Assembly: GCF_003024605.1 (NCBI RefSeq)
Contig: NZ_PYJQ01000007.1
Location: 124,001-188,000, forward strand
DNA from: Rhizobium sp. JAB6
Lineage (GTDB): Bacteria; Pseudomonadota; Alphaproteobacteria; Rhizobiales; Rhizobiaceae
Length of the DNA stretch: 64,000 nucleotides
Reading direction: 5' to 3'
Shown here: one piece after another, positions 18,441 to 28,105 of the stretch
Layout: each line of letters starts with the position of its first letter
Numbering within the stretch: the first letter of the stretch is position 1
Notes under the pieces: generated by a model
Database searches by the model: none
What the model saw: the letters and a program-made list of their open reading frames with translations, nothing else
What the model was told of the DNA's origin: nothing
Position numbers and translations under genes: made by a program

Positions 18441-19139
18441 ATGACTGAAAAACTCATCAAGATGTCCGTGACTACGCGGATTAGAAACAATTTCCTGGCC
18501 GGCCTGATCATATGTGCCCCGATTGCCATCACGCTATGGCTGACCTGGTCCGTCGTCCACTGGGCCGATAGCTGGGTTCGCCCCTATATTCCCGCGCGCT
18601 ACGATCCCGAAAGCTATCTGAACTTCGCCGTACCCGGCACCGGCCTGGTGATCGCGATGATCTTCATCACGATCGTCGGCTTTCTGGCCAAGAACCTGAT
18701 CGGCCAGAGCATCGTCCGCTTCGGTGAGTCGATCGTCAATCGCGTGCCGCTGGTGCGGACCATCTATAAGAGCGTCAAGCAGATCTTCGAGACTGTGCTG
18801 AAGGAGCAGGGCACCTCGTTCAAGAAGGTGGGGCTGATCGAATATCCAAGCCCAGGCCTTTGGTCTATGGTCTTCATATCGACAGATGCCAAAGGCGAGA
18901 TCGCCTCGAAATTCAATGCCATGGGTCAGGACATGGTGGCGGTCTTCCTGCCGCCGACGCCCGTGCCGACTGCTGGCTTCCTTGTCTTCGTTCCGCGCGA
19001 AAAGATCACGGTACTCGATATGAGCCCTGAAGATGGCGCCAAACTGCTGATCTCGGGGGGCCTCGTGGCGCCGGAATATAAGGAGCTGGTCGCGGCCAAG
19101 GAATTGCGGCAGCCGGTTCCTATGAATTCTTTGAGCTAG
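18441..19139 (+). CDS. DUF502-family inner-membrane protein
   Basis: This is a 232-residue protein of unknown function in the DUF502 family. Two hydrophobic helices lie near the N-terminus (FLAGLIICAPIAITLWLTW and GLVIAMIFITIVGFL), followed by the conserved VPLVRTIYKSVKQIFETVL and a soluble C-terminal domain with VFVPREKITVLDMSPEDGAKLLISGG. The start MTEKLIKMSV at 18441 follows ACGGAG at 18420-18425. The alternative Met at residue 8 is possible. No function is proposed; the position between glmS and recG is, from memory, common in rhizobia. Confidence 0.85.
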   Translation: MTEKLIKMSVTTRIRNNFLAGLIICAPIAITLWLTWSVVHWADSWVRPYIPARYDPESYLNFAVPGTGLVIAMIFITIVGFLAKNLIGQSIVRFGESIVNRVPLVRTIYKSVKQIFETVLKEQGTSFKKVGLIEYPSPGLWSMVFISTDAKGEIASKFNAMGQDMVAVFLPPTPVPTAGFLVFVPREKITVLDMSPEDGAKLLISGGLVAPEYKELVAAKELRQPVPMNSLS

Positions 19140-19367
19140 AATTGCTCATCTTCCAATAGTTGGATCAATAGCTTCGCGTTTTGCGCGAATTGTCATGCCT
19201 CTATCATATTGACGCCTTAGATCGTCGGTCGGGGCAGATAATGGCATGTATCTCAGCATCGAATGTTCGGGGCACGGGCACCGAACTGCGGTTCTTCAAC
19301 GCGGTCCGAAACAGGCCGGAGATGGATGTCGTTGCCTCCACAACAGTTTTATCAGGAGGATATTGTC

Positions 19368-20864
19368 TTGAGATATATGTGTTCGAAGAGCTTGCCGCTG
19401 CTAACGGCGGCGCTTGCCACATTTGTTTTCGCGGCGCCGGTGATGGCGCTGGCGGATAATTCCGTGACGCTCGAAGGCGTGACGCTGGTCAACAAGGGCC
19501 GCGTCGCCGTCGGCCGCATCCCGGCCAATCTGCGCGACAAGTTCGGTGAAACATTCGGTTCCGGCTCGGGCATGTCGATCGATACCGGGAGTTGGGTTCG
19601 CAATGCCGATGGCACCTATAAGGGTTCTCTGTGGCTGCTGCCGGACCGCGGTTACAATGTCGCCGGCACTACCGATTACCGGGCGCGTCTCAACACGATC
19701 GATATCAAGCTGACGCCGGTTGTTCCCGGTGCAACGCCTCCAGCCGGCAAGGAACAGGCTGGCGTCGAAGCCAAGCTCGCGGATACGCTGCTGTTGAAGG
19801 ATAGCAAGGGCAACGAAACCACTGGCCTTGACCCCGCCAACGGCGTTCGGCCAGCGGAAGGCGGCATGCCGCTTTTGCCACAGGCGCCGAACGGCAAGAT
19901 TTCGCTCGACAACGAAGCCATTGCCCGGCTGCCCGATGGTTCGATGTTCATCAGCGATGAATACGGTCCCTACATCTACCGTTTCTCGGCGGATGGGCGC
20001 ATGATCTCGGCCACGGCACCGCCCGCCGCGCTTCTGCCGATGCGCAAGGGCACCGTGAATTTTTCCTCGAACAATCCCGGCCCCGGCGAAGCCGCGCCCG
20101 ATCCGAAGGATCCGACCAGCGGGCGCCAAAATAATCAGGGCTTCGAGGGGATGTCCCTCACTCCGGACGGCAAGTTCCTGATCGCGGTGCTCCAGTCCGC
20201 GACGCGCCAGGATGGCGGTGATTCCGGCTCGACCAGGCAGAACACGCGCGCGCTGGTTTACGATGCTGCCGATCTCGATCATCTGAAACTGGTGCATGAA
20301 TATGTCGTGCCTCTGCCTGTCTTCACCAACGACAAAGGCAAGACGACTGTCGCCGCCCAGAGCGAAATCGTGGCGCTCTCGCCGACGAGTTTCCTGATGC
20401 TCGCTCGCGACAGCAACAATGGCTATGGCCAGAAGGGCGACAAGTCCCTCTATCGCAGCATCGTTGCTGTCGACGTGTCCGCTGCCACCGATATTGCCGG
20501 CAGCAAGTTCGACGGCGATACGGCTGTCGCTCCGAAGGGCGCTCTCGATCCCTCCGTCAAGCCGGCTGTCCTCAGCCAGTTCATCGACATCAACGACAGC
20601 GCGGATCTTGCGCGCTTCGGTCTGCACAATGGCGCACCGAACGACCGCAACAACCTCTCGGAAAAATGGGAGGCCATGTCGCTCGTCAGCGTTCAGGATC
20701 CGAAGCTGCCGGACGACTATTTCCTGTTCGTCGCCAATGACAACGACTTCATCACCCAGGACGGTTTCCAGGTCGGAGCCGCCTACAAGGATGATAGTGG
20801 CGCCGATGTCGATACCATGTTCCAGTTATTCCAGGTCACCATTCCCGGCCTTGCCGCCAAGTAA
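19368..20864 (+). CDS. Secreted esterase-like/phytase-like protein
   Basis: This is an exported protein of 498 residues in the 'esterase-like activity of phytase' family (PF13449). The start is TTG at 19368, because a perfect AGGAGG at 19354-19359 lies eight bases upstream; the ATG at 19377 is an alternative three codons later. The signal peptide (SLPLLTAALATFVFAAPVMALA) ends near residue 28. Family segments include SGSGMSIDTGSW, DNEAIARLPDGSMFISDEYGPYIYRF, NQGFEGMSLTPDGKFLIAVLQS and a late NNLSEKWEAMSLV. A beta-propeller fold is expected. Substrate is unknown and phosphate-ester hydrolysis is only suggested by the family name. It converges on recG across a strong hairpin. Confidence 0.85.
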   Translation: MRYMCSKSLPLLTAALATFVFAAPVMALADNSVTLEGVTLVNKGRVAVGRIPANLRDKFGETFGSGSGMSIDTGSWVRNADGTYKGSLWLLPDRGYNVAGTTDYRARLNTIDIKLTPVVPGATPPAGKEQAGVEAKLADTLLLKDSKGNETTGLDPANGVRPAEGGMPLLPQAPNGKISLDNEAIARLPDGSMFISDEYGPYIYRFSADGRMISATAPPAALLPMRKGTVNFSSNNPGPGEAAPDPKDPTSGRQNNQGFEGMSLTPDGKFLIAVLQSATRQDGGDSGSTRQNTRALVYDAADLDHLKLVHEYVVPLPVFTNDKGKTTVAAQSEIVALSPTSFLMLARDSNNGYGQKGDKSLYRSIVAVDVSAATDIAGSKFDGDTAVAPKGALDPSVKPAVLSQFIDINDSADLARFGLHNGAPNDRNNLSEKWEAMSLVSVQDPKLPDDYFLFVANDNDFITQDGFQVGAAYKDDSGADVDTMFQLFQVTIPGLAAK

Positions 20865-20873
20865 TATCAAGAC

Positions 20874-20904
20874 GTGGATGGGCGCGGCAATCGCGTCCAT
20901 CCAC
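20874..20904. terminator. Bidirectional hairpin between the phytase-like gene and recG
   Basis: GTGGATGG (20874-20881) pairs with CCATCCAC (20897-20904), and the stem continues inward through GCGCG/CGCGT with a 5-base loop, about 13 bp in all. It fills the gap between two convergent stop codons. There is no clear T tract, so termination efficiency is uncertain. Confidence 0.55.
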
Positions 20905-23010
20905 TCAGCCTGCCCGCAGAAAGCGGATCGCCTCGTCGCGGCGGAAAAGATAGAGCAGGGTGCGAACCGCAGTGCCGCGCTCGCTCGTAAGCTCCGGATC
21001 GCGCTCGATCAGGTAGGCTGCGTCCTTGCGGGCGATTTCCAGAAGATCGGCGTGAGCCTCGAGACTGGCGATGCGGAAGCCTGGTGTGCCGGACTGGCGC
21101 GTGCCCAGAAGCTCGCCTTCGCCGCGCAGCTTCAAATCCTCTTCGGCAATCCGGAATCCGTCCTCGGTCTCGCGCATGATCGACAGCCGCGCATGCCCGA
21201 TTTCGCCGAGCGGTCCCTTGTAGAGAAGGATGCAGGTCGAGGCTTCGTCACCGCGACCGACGCGTCCGCGCAACTGGTGAAGCTGCGCCAGACCGAAGCG
21301 CTCGGCATGTTCGATGACCATGATCGTCGCATCCGGCACGTCGACGCCCACTTCGACAACGGTCGTAGCCACCAGCAGACGGATCTCGCCATTCTTGAAG
21401 GCCAACATCACGGCGTCTTTCTCCGGGCCGCTCATTCGCCCATGGATGAGGCCGATGCCGGGGCCGAGCGCCTTGGTCAAGGTCTCATGCCGTTCCTCCA
21501 CCGACACTAAATCGGATTCTTCGGATTCCTCCACAAGGGGGCATATCCAATAGGCTTTTTTGCCTTCTGATAGCGCGTTTCTCAGGCGCGCGACGATATC
21601 GCCAGTTCGTTCGTTCGGAATGGTGATCGTCTGGATTGGCTTGCGACCCGCCGGCTTCTCGCTGAGCTTGGAAACGTCCATGTCGCCAAAGGCGGCCAGA
21701 ACCAGCGTTCGCGGAATCGGCGTCGCGGTCATGACGAGCATGTGGGGCGAGATGCCCTTCGCGGTCAGGCGCAGACGCTGGTGAACGCCGAAGCGATGCT
21801 GCTCGTCGACGACCGCCAGCATGAGGTTGGTATAGGTGACGCTGTCCTGGAACAAAGCGTGGGTGCCGATGATGATCTGCGCTTGGCCGGAGGCAATGCG
21901 CTCCAGGATCGCATCTCGCTCGCGACCCTTCGTGCGGCCCGTTAGAACTTCAACGGAAAGGTTTGCACTTGCTACGAATTTTGAGATCGTGGCATGGTGC
22001 TGTCGTGCCAAAATCTCGGTCGGCGCCATCAGCACGGCCTGGCCGCCGCTTTCGATCACGGCGGCGATCGCCATCAGTGCCACCAAAGTTTTGCCCGCGC
22101 CGACGTCGCCCTGCAGCAGCCGAAGCATACGCTCGGTGCCCGCCATATCCTTGAGAATATCCGCAACTGCATCACGCTGACTGCTCGTCATCGAGAAAGG
22201 AAGGGATGCCAATATCTTGCCGCTGATTTCTCCAGTTGCATGCACCGGCTGTCCCGCAACCTTGCGCAGCCTTTGGCGCACCAGCGAGAGCGACAATTGC
22301 CCGGCCAGGAATTCGTCATAGGCCAGGCGGCGACGCGCGGGAGATTGCGCATCGATATCGGCCGCATCCCTTGGCGCATGCAGCATGTGGAAGGCATCGG
22401 AGATCGAGGGAAAACCCTGCTTTTGAGTAAGGGCGATATCATCCCACTCGGGCAACTGCGGAATGCGCGGCAGCGCCGCCTCGATGGTCTTGCGCAGGAA
22501 CTTCGGTGTAAGCCCGGCGGTTAGCGGATAGACGGGTTCGACCAGCGGCAGATTTTCCGCCTCGCTCTCGCGCATGATGTAATCCGGGTGCACCATGGAC
22601 GGTCGGCCGTTGAACCAGTCGACCTTGCCGCTGACGGTGACGGTCTCATCGATCGGCAACTGCTTTTCGAGCCATTGCGCCTTGCCGCGAAAGAAGACCA
22701 GCGCCAGCTCCCCCGTTTCGTCATGCAGATAGACGCGATAGGGCACGTTGCTGCGCGGATTGGGCGGCGGCTGATGGCGATCGACGCGGCCGGTAATGGT
22801 GACGATAGCACCCTGCGGCGCTCTCGCGATGCCGGGCTGTTCGCGCCGATCGATGATGGAATGCGGCGCATGGAAAATCAGGTCGATGACGCGGCAATCG
22901 TCGAGGGTTTCGCGATCGAGCAGCTTAACCAGCAGTTCGGATACCTTCGGCCCAACACCGGGTAGCGAAGAGATGGAGGCAAACAGCGGGTCGAGGATCG
23001 CGGGACGCAT
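20905..23010 (-). CDS. recG: ATP-dependent DNA helicase RecG
   Basis: RecG remodels stalled replication forks and Holliday junctions. The ATG at 23010 (MRPAILDPLFASISSLPGVG) gives 701 residues, matching the family N-terminus; an ATG at 23040 would add ten residues and neither has a clear ribosome binding site. The N-terminal wedge/OB domain (ATVTITGRVD-type segment, VDWFNGRPSMVHPDYI) is followed by helicase motifs: Walker A GDVGAGKTLVALMAI, DEQH box VVDEQHRFGVHQR, TATPIPRTL, and motif VI in QLRGRVGRG. The C-terminal FR-hook region ends in LYLFRRDEAIRFLRAG. It is divergent from sdhE across about 170 bp. Confidence 0.96.
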   Translation of the reverse strand: MRPAILDPLFASISSLPGVGPKVSELLVKLLDRETLDDCRVIDLIFHAPHSIIDRREQPGIARAPQGAIVTITGRVDRHQPPPNPRSNVPYRVYLHDETGELALVFFRGKAQWLEKQLPIDETVTVSGKVDWFNGRPSMVHPDYIMRESEAENLPLVEPVYPLTAGLTPKFLRKTIEAALPRIPQLPEWDDIALTQKQGFPSISDAFHMLHAPRDAADIDAQSPARRRLAYDEFLAGQLSLSLVRQRLRKVAGQPVHATGEISGKILASLPFSMTSSQRDAVADILKDMAGTERMLRLLQGDVGAGKTLVALMAIAAVIESGGQAVLMAPTEILARQHHATISKFVASANLSVEVLTGRTKGRERDAILERIASGQAQIIIGTHALFQDSVTYTNLMLAVVDEQHRFGVHQRLRLTAKGISPHMLVMTATPIPRTLVLAAFGDMDVSKLSEKPAGRKPIQTITIPNERTGDIVARLRNALSEGKKAYWICPLVEESEESDLVSVEERHETLTKALGPGIGLIHGRMSGPEKDAVMLAFKNGEIRLLVATTVVEVGVDVPDATIMVIEHAERFGLAQLHQLRGRVGRGDEASTCILLYKGPLGEIGHARLSIMRETEDGFRIAEEDLKLRGEGELLGTRQSGTPGFRIASLEAHADLLEIARKDAAYLIERDPELTSERGTAVRTLLYLFRRDEAIRFLRAG

Positions 23011-23183
23011 GGCCGGCAAAATGCGACGGGCAGGGCGCATTTGGCAAGGGGCAGCGGAGAACTCGATCCCTTTGAGGTCAACACTCCCCGGAAAATTGCA
23101 TCGTAGGTGCTTTTTTCTGAAAAACCGGTTCCCACCTTTGAGCGCTGGTTTTATAGAGACGCATCAACATAAAGGTGTTTTTG

Positions 23184-23498
23184 ATGACTGGGCTGACCCT
23201 CAGCAGTGCCGATCTCGATCCTCGCCGTCGGCGCATCCTTTTCCGTTGCTGGCATCGCGGCATCCGCGAGATGGATCTCGTCTTCGGCCAGTTTGCCGAT
23301 AACGAACTGCCGGGCCTCGCTGAAGCCGATCTTGATGAGCTCGAGCGCATCATGGCCGAAGAGGACAATGATCTCCTGAAGTGGATCCTCGGTAGTGAAC
23401 CCACGCCGCAGCATCTGCAGACGCCGCTCTTTGAGCGTCTGGCCTCCTACAAGCCCGATTTCGAAGAGATCGCCGAAAGGTTCGGATTAACGAAATGA
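23184..23498 (+). CDS. sdhE: FAD assembly factor SdhE (DUF339)
   Basis: This is a small soluble protein of 104 residues that promotes covalent flavinylation of succinate dehydrogenase subunit A. The diagnostic RGxxE motif is present at residues 25-29 (HRGIREMD), preceded by RRRRILFRCW. The ATG at 23184 is favoured over a GTG at 23175 because AAAGG at 23171-23175 is correctly spaced. Its stop overlaps the mfd start by 4 bp (ATGA), so the two are translationally coupled although their known roles are unrelated. The pairing may simply reflect conserved synteny. Confidence 0.93.
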   Translation: MTGLTLSSADLDPRRRRILFRCWHRGIREMDLVFGQFADNELPGLAEADLDELERIMAEEDNDLLKWILGSEPTPQHLQTPLFERLASYKPDFEEIAERFGLTK

Positions 23499-26400
23499 TC
23501 CCCGGTTTCGACGCGAAGAAGCTGCTCGCCGCAAGCGAGCCGATGACGATCGGTCATGTCCCCGCCGGCCTGGAGCCGTTTCTGATTGCCGAGATAGCAA
23601 AGGCCGGCCAGCCGGTCGCCTATGTCATGTCCGACGGCCAGCACATGGCCGATGTCGAGCAGATGCTGGGCTTCATCGCGCCCGAAATTCCGGTCCTCAC
23701 CTTGCCGGCTTGGGATTGCCTTCCCTATGACCGCGTTTCCCCAAGCTCCGACACCTCGGCCCGGCGCCTGGCGGCTTTGTCCGGCCTGATCGCGCATCAT
23801 CGCAAGCCGCATGCGGCAATCGTGCTGGTGACCGTCAATGCCATGCTGCAGAAGGTGGCGCCGCAAGACGTCATCGAAAGCCTCGCCTTTTCTGCCCGGC
23901 CCGGCAACCAGGTGCGGATGGACGATATCGCAACCCGCCTGGAGCGCAACGGTTTCGATCGTGTCGCGACCGTGCGCGAGGTCGGTGAATACGCCGTGCG
24001 CGGCGGTATTCTCGATGTCTTTGTGCCGGGCACGGAAGAGCCGGTGCGCCTGGATTTCTTCGGCGATACGCTGGAGAGCATTCGCAGCTTCGATCCGGCG
24101 AGCCAACGTACGACAGGACAGGTGCGTTCGCTCGACCTCAATCCGATGAGCGAAGTGACGCTGACGCCGGATACGATCAGCCGCTTCCGCAAGAATTATC
24201 TCTCCGCCTTCGGCGCCGCCACGCGTGACGACGCGCTCTATCTCGCCGTGTCCGAAGGCCGCCGCTATGCCGGTATGGAACATTGGCTACCGCTGTTCTA
24301 CGAGAAGCTGGAGACGGTCTTTGACTATCTCAAGGGCTTCCAGCTGGTGACGGATCACACCGTGCGCGAGGCGGCCGAGGAGCGTTCCAAGCTCGTGTTC
24401 GACTATTACGACGCCCGCCTCCAATCCGGCCAGCCCGCCAAGGGACAGATGGCACAGGGCACGCCCTATAAGCCCGTGACCCCGGGCCAGCTCTATCTCG
24501 ACGGCAAGGCTTTCGGCAATGCGCTCGATGCCTTCGGGGCCATCCGCATCTCACCCTTCAATGAGCACGAGGGCGAGGCGCGTCGCGTCATCGGGCTTGA
24601 TGCCCGCCAGGGGCCGCGCTGGGCGCGTTCCGCCACCGATAACGCCGACAGCGAGCGCATCAACGTCTTCGACGCCGTCGTGAAGCATATCGCCGACAAG
24701 CGGGCTGCGGGCGGCAAGGTGCTGATTTCCGCCTGGACCGAAGGCTCGCTCGATCGCCTCCTGCAAGTGCTTTCCGAACACGGCCTTGCGCGCATCAAGA
24801 CGATCGAAGCCTTTAAGGAACTCAGCGGCCTGGCGAAAGGCGAGGCGGCCGCGGCCGTGCTCAGCCTCGAGGCAGGCTTCGAGGCCGGCGATCTCGTCAT
24901 CATCGGCGAACAGGATATTCTTGGCGACCGTATGGTGCGCCGCTCCAAACGCCGCAAGCGCGCCGCCGATTTCATCTCGGAAGTGGCCGGCTTGGATGAA
25001 GGCTCGATCGTCGTTCATGCCGAGCACGGCATTGGCCGTTTCGTTGGCCTCAAGACCATCGAGGCTGCCGGCGCGCCGCATGCCTGTCTTGAACTGCAAT
25101 ATGCAGACGACGCCAAGCTGTTCCTGCCGGTTGAAAATATCGATCTGCTCTCGCGCTTTGGCGGCGAGGGCACCGATGCGCAGCTCGACAAGCTCGGCGG
25201 CGGCGCATGGCAGATGCGCAAGGCGAAGCTCAAGAAGCGCCTCCTCGACATCGCTGGCGACTTGATCCGCGTTGCGGCCGAACGCCTGACGCGCCATGCG
25301 CCGGTGCTGACTTCGCCCGAGGGACTCTATGACGAATTCGCCGCGCGCTTCCCATATGACGAAACCGACGACCAGATGAACGCCATCGAGGCGGTGCGCG
25401 AGGATCTTGGCGCTGGCCGGCCGATGGATCGCCTCGTCTGCGGCGACGTCGGTTTCGGCAAGACGGAAGTGGCGCTCCGCGCCGCCTTCGTGGCCGCCAT
25501 GAATGGCGTGCAGGTCGCGGTGGTCGTGCCGACGACCTTGCTTGCCCGCCAGCATTTCAAGACTTTCTCCGAGCGTTTCCGCGGCCTGCCGATCCGCGTG
25601 CAGCAGGCATCGCGCCTTGTGGGCGCCAAGGATCTGGCGCTGACCAAGAAGGAAGTCGCCGAGGGCAAGACGGATATCGTCGTGGGCACGCATGCGCTGC
25701 TCGGCGCCGGCATCAAGTTCGCCAATCTCGGCCTGCTCATCATCGATGAGGAGCAGCATTTCGGCGTCAAGCACAAGGAGCGCCTCAAGGAGCTGAAGAG
25801 CGACGTGCATGTGCTGACGCTGTCGGCGACGCCGATCCCGCGCACCTTGCAGCTGGCGATGACCGGTGTGCGCGAACTGTCGCTCATCACCACCCCGCCG
25901 GTCGACCGCATGGCGGTGCGCACCTTTATTTCGCCCTTCGATTCCCTCGTGATCCGCGAAACGCTGATGCGCGAGCACTATCGCGGTGGCCAGAGCTTCT
26001 ATGTCTGCCCGCGTCTTGCCGACCTTGCCGATATCCATGCGTTCCTGCAGTCGGATGTGCCGGAACTGAAGGTGGCCGTCGCGCATGGCCAGATGCCGGC
26101 CGGCGAGCTGGAAGACATCATGAATGCCTTCTATGAGGGCCGTTATGACGTGCTGCTGTCGACGACTATCGTCGAATCCGGCCTGGACGTGCCGACGGCC
26201 AACACCCTGATTGTCCATCGCGCCGATATGTTCGGCCTGGCGCAGCTCTATCAGCTCCGCGGCCGTGTCGGTCGGTCGAAAGTGCGCGCCTTCGCGCTCT
26301 TCACCCTGCCGGTCAACAAGGTGCTGACCACGACGGCGGAACGCCGGCTCAAAGTACTGCAGTCGCTGGATACACTCGGCGCCGGTTTCCAGCTCGCAAG

Positions 26401-26995
26401 CCACGATCTCGATATTCGCGGCGCCGGCAATCTCCTCGGTGAGGAACAGTCCGGCCACATCAAGGAGGTCGGTTTCGAGCTTTACCAGCAGATGCTCGAG
26501 GAGGCCGTCGCCGAGGTTAAGGGCGTCGACGAAATCCAGGATACCGGCTGGTCACCGCAGATTTCTGTCGGCACGCCGGTCATGATCCCGGATGATTACG
26601 TGCCCGATCTGCATCTGCGCATGGCGCTCTATCGTCGTCTCGGCGAGATTACCGAGCTGAAGGAGATCGACGGTTTCGGAGCCGAGATGATCGACCGGTT
26701 TGGCCCCCTTCCGATCGAGGTGCAGCATCTGCTCAAGATCGTCTACATCAAGTCGCTCTGCCGCATCGCCAATGTCGAGAAGCTGGATGCCGGCCCGAAG
26801 GGCGTCGTCGTGCAGTTCCGCAACAAGGAATTCCCCAACCCGGCAAACCTCGTCGGTTACATCGCCAAGCAAGGCACGATGGCCAAGATCCGCCCCGACC
26901 AAAGCGTATTCCTGACCCGTGACCTGCCGACGCCGGAAAAGCGGCTGCAGGGTGCGGCTGTGGTCATGACGCAGTTGGCGGAGCTGGCGAAATAG
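23495..26995 (+). CDS. mfd: Transcription-repair coupling factor Mfd
   Basis: Mfd displaces RNA polymerase stalled at DNA lesions and recruits UvrA. It has 1166 residues, normal length. The N-terminal UvrB-like domain (about 1-350) includes LPAWDCLPYDRVSPS and VRGGILDVFVPG. The RNA-polymerase-interacting domain includes VVHAEHGIGRFVGL. The RecG-like helicase core has Walker A CGDVGFGKTEVALRAAF, DEEQ box IDEEQHFGVKHKERLK, LSATPIPRTLQLAM and YQLRGRVGRS. The C-terminal TRCF domain (GTPVMIPDDYVPDLHLRMALY) closes the protein. uvrA lies 11 kb away in the same window. Confidence 0.97.
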   Translation: MIPGFDAKKLLAASEPMTIGHVPAGLEPFLIAEIAKAGQPVAYVMSDGQHMADVEQMLGFIAPEIPVLTLPAWDCLPYDRVSPSSDTSARRLAALSGLIAHHRKPHAAIVLVTVNAMLQKVAPQDVIESLAFSARPGNQVRMDDIATRLERNGFDRVATVREVGEYAVRGGILDVFVPGTEEPVRLDFFGDTLESIRSFDPASQRTTGQVRSLDLNPMSEVTLTPDTISRFRKNYLSAFGAATRDDALYLAVSEGRRYAGMEHWLPLFYEKLETVFDYLKGFQLVTDHTVREAAEERSKLVFDYYDARLQSGQPAKGQMAQGTPYKPVTPGQLYLDGKAFGNALDAFGAIRISPFNEHEGEARRVIGLDARQGPRWARSATDNADSERINVFDAVVKHIADKRAAGGKVLISAWTEGSLDRLLQVLSEHGLARIKTIEAFKELSGLAKGEAAAAVLSLEAGFEAGDLVIIGEQDILGDRMVRRSKRRKRAADFISEVAGLDEGSIVVHAEHGIGRFVGLKTIEAAGAPHACLELQYADDAKLFLPVENIDLLSRFGGEGTDAQLDKLGGGAWQMRKAKLKKRLLDIAGDLIRVAAERLTRHAPVLTSPEGLYDEFAARFPYDETDDQMNAIEAVREDLGAGRPMDRLVCGDVGFGKTEVALRAAFVAAMNGVQVAVVVPTTLLARQHFKTFSERFRGLPIRVQQASRLVGAKDLALTKKEVAEGKTDIVVGTHALLGAGIKFANLGLLIIDEEQHFGVKHKERLKELKSDVHVLTLSATPIPRTLQLAMTGVRELSLITTPPVDRMAVRTFISPFDSLVIRETLMREHYRGGQSFYVCPRLADLADIHAFLQSDVPELKVAVAHGQMPAGELEDIMNAFYEGRYDVLLSTTIVESGLDVPTANTLIVHRADMFGLAQLYQLRGRVGRSKVRAFALFTLPVNKVLTTTAERRLKVLQSLDTLGAGFQLASHDLDIRGAGNLLGEEQSGHIKEVGFELYQQMLEEAVAEVKGVDEIQDTGWSPQISVGTPVMIPDDYVPDLHLRMALYRRLGEITELKEIDGFGAEMIDRFGPLPIEVQHLLKIVYIKSLCRIANVEKLDAGPKGVVVQFRNKEFPNPANLVGYIAKQGTMAKIRPDQSVFLTRDLPTPEKRLQGAAVVMTQLAELAK

Positions 26996-27043
26996 AAGGT
27001 GAGCTCTCAGCCTTAAATCCGCATCTCTTCCTTTTGGCGCAGG

Positions 27044-27958
27044 CTACACCGTTCCAGCAAAGGCTGCCGCAGCCAATAATATGCCAGTAAGAATATTCGC
27101 CAGAAACAACCGATAACTGATCTCGGGACGTGAGAGATCGAGGCGCCAGATCTGCCAGCCGAGATAAGCGGCTATGACGAGCATCCCGACTGCATAGGGC
27201 AATGACATGCCCGTCAGCCACCCACCGGTGGACCATGCCGCAATGGCAACGGCATAGAATAGGCCGATGCACGCCTTGCCGTGCTGGCCGAACAGGATGG
27301 CGGTCGATTTCAAACCCAGTCTTGCATCGTCGCGGACGTCGACATAGGCGTAAACCGTATCGTAGCCGATCTGCCATGCGATAGCTCCGAGCCACATCAG
27401 AAGCGCACCGGCAGGGATCTCGCCTGTGATCTCCGACCATGCCATCAACATTCCCCAATTGAATGCCGCGCCGAGCACGGCCTGGGGCCAATATGTAAAG
27501 CGTTTGCAGAGCGGATAGACGAAGACGAGCGGCATGACGCAGACGGCGACGAGGCGTGTGTAAGGCGTCAGAAAGAGAAGAAGCGAAGCTGCTAATACGA
27601 GTTCCCCTGTCAGGAACATGACTGCCTGTGGCACACCGATTTGGCCGGTTGCCAAGGGGCGGAAGCGGGTCCGCTCGACATGGCGGTCGAATTTCCGATC
27701 TGCAAGGTCGTTGACCGTCGAGCCCGCACTTCTCATTAGCAACGCGCCGAGCGAGAAAATGATGAGTGGACGAAGATCGGGAAAACCGTGCGAAGCTTGG
27801 ATCAGTGCTGCCCAGCAGGGAAAAAGCGTCAGCCAGATTCCGGCCGGCCGATCCAGACGTGCGAGCCGCATATAGGGCCGCAAGGTGAGGGGCAAAAAGC
27901 GATCCACCCAGTCCCCAAGTTTAATATCGCTCAGATCAGGTCGGGTAGAAGTGTTCAT
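27044..27958 (-). CDS. ubiA: 4-hydroxybenzoate polyprenyltransferase
   Basis: UbiA is an integral-membrane prenyltransferase that attaches the polyprenyl tail to 4-hydroxybenzoate in ubiquinone synthesis. It has 304 residues and about eight helices. Both aspartate-rich Mg-diphosphate motifs are visible: NDLADRKFDRHVERTRFRPL (first, NDxxDxxxD) and YAYVDVRDDARLGLKSTA (second). It stands alone on the minus strand, convergent with mfd. The start is ATG 27958 and support from a ribosome binding site is weak. Confidence 0.93.
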   Translation of the reverse strand: MNTSTRPDLSDIKLGDWVDRFLPLTLRPYMRLARLDRPAGIWLTLFPCWAALIQASHGFPDLRPLIIFSLGALLMRSAGSTVNDLADRKFDRHVERTRFRPLATGQIGVPQAVMFLTGELVLAASLLLFLTPYTRLVAVCVMPLVFVYPLCKRFTYWPQAVLGAAFNWGMLMAWSEITGEIPAGALLMWLGAIAWQIGYDTVYAYVDVRDDARLGLKSTAILFGQHGKACIGLFYAVAIAAWSTGGWLTGMSLPYAVGMLVIAAYLGWQIWRLDLSRPEISYRLFLANILTGILLAAAAFAGTV

Positions 27959-28105
27959 TTGTGGCGATCCGTCGGTTCAATCGGCAATGAAAAATAGCGA
28001 CTTTCCCGAACGCTGCAATGATGGTGGACCGGACCGCGCCAATTGTCTCGGCATGACTTTGGCCCGCTGTGGCTTGTTTTCCGCTGCGGCCCATATTTGA
28101 AATTC

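Noticed and set aside
24551..26458. 635-codon open frame antisense to mfd
   Set aside because: Mirror frame of a conserved gene, with no motif and no ribosome binding site.
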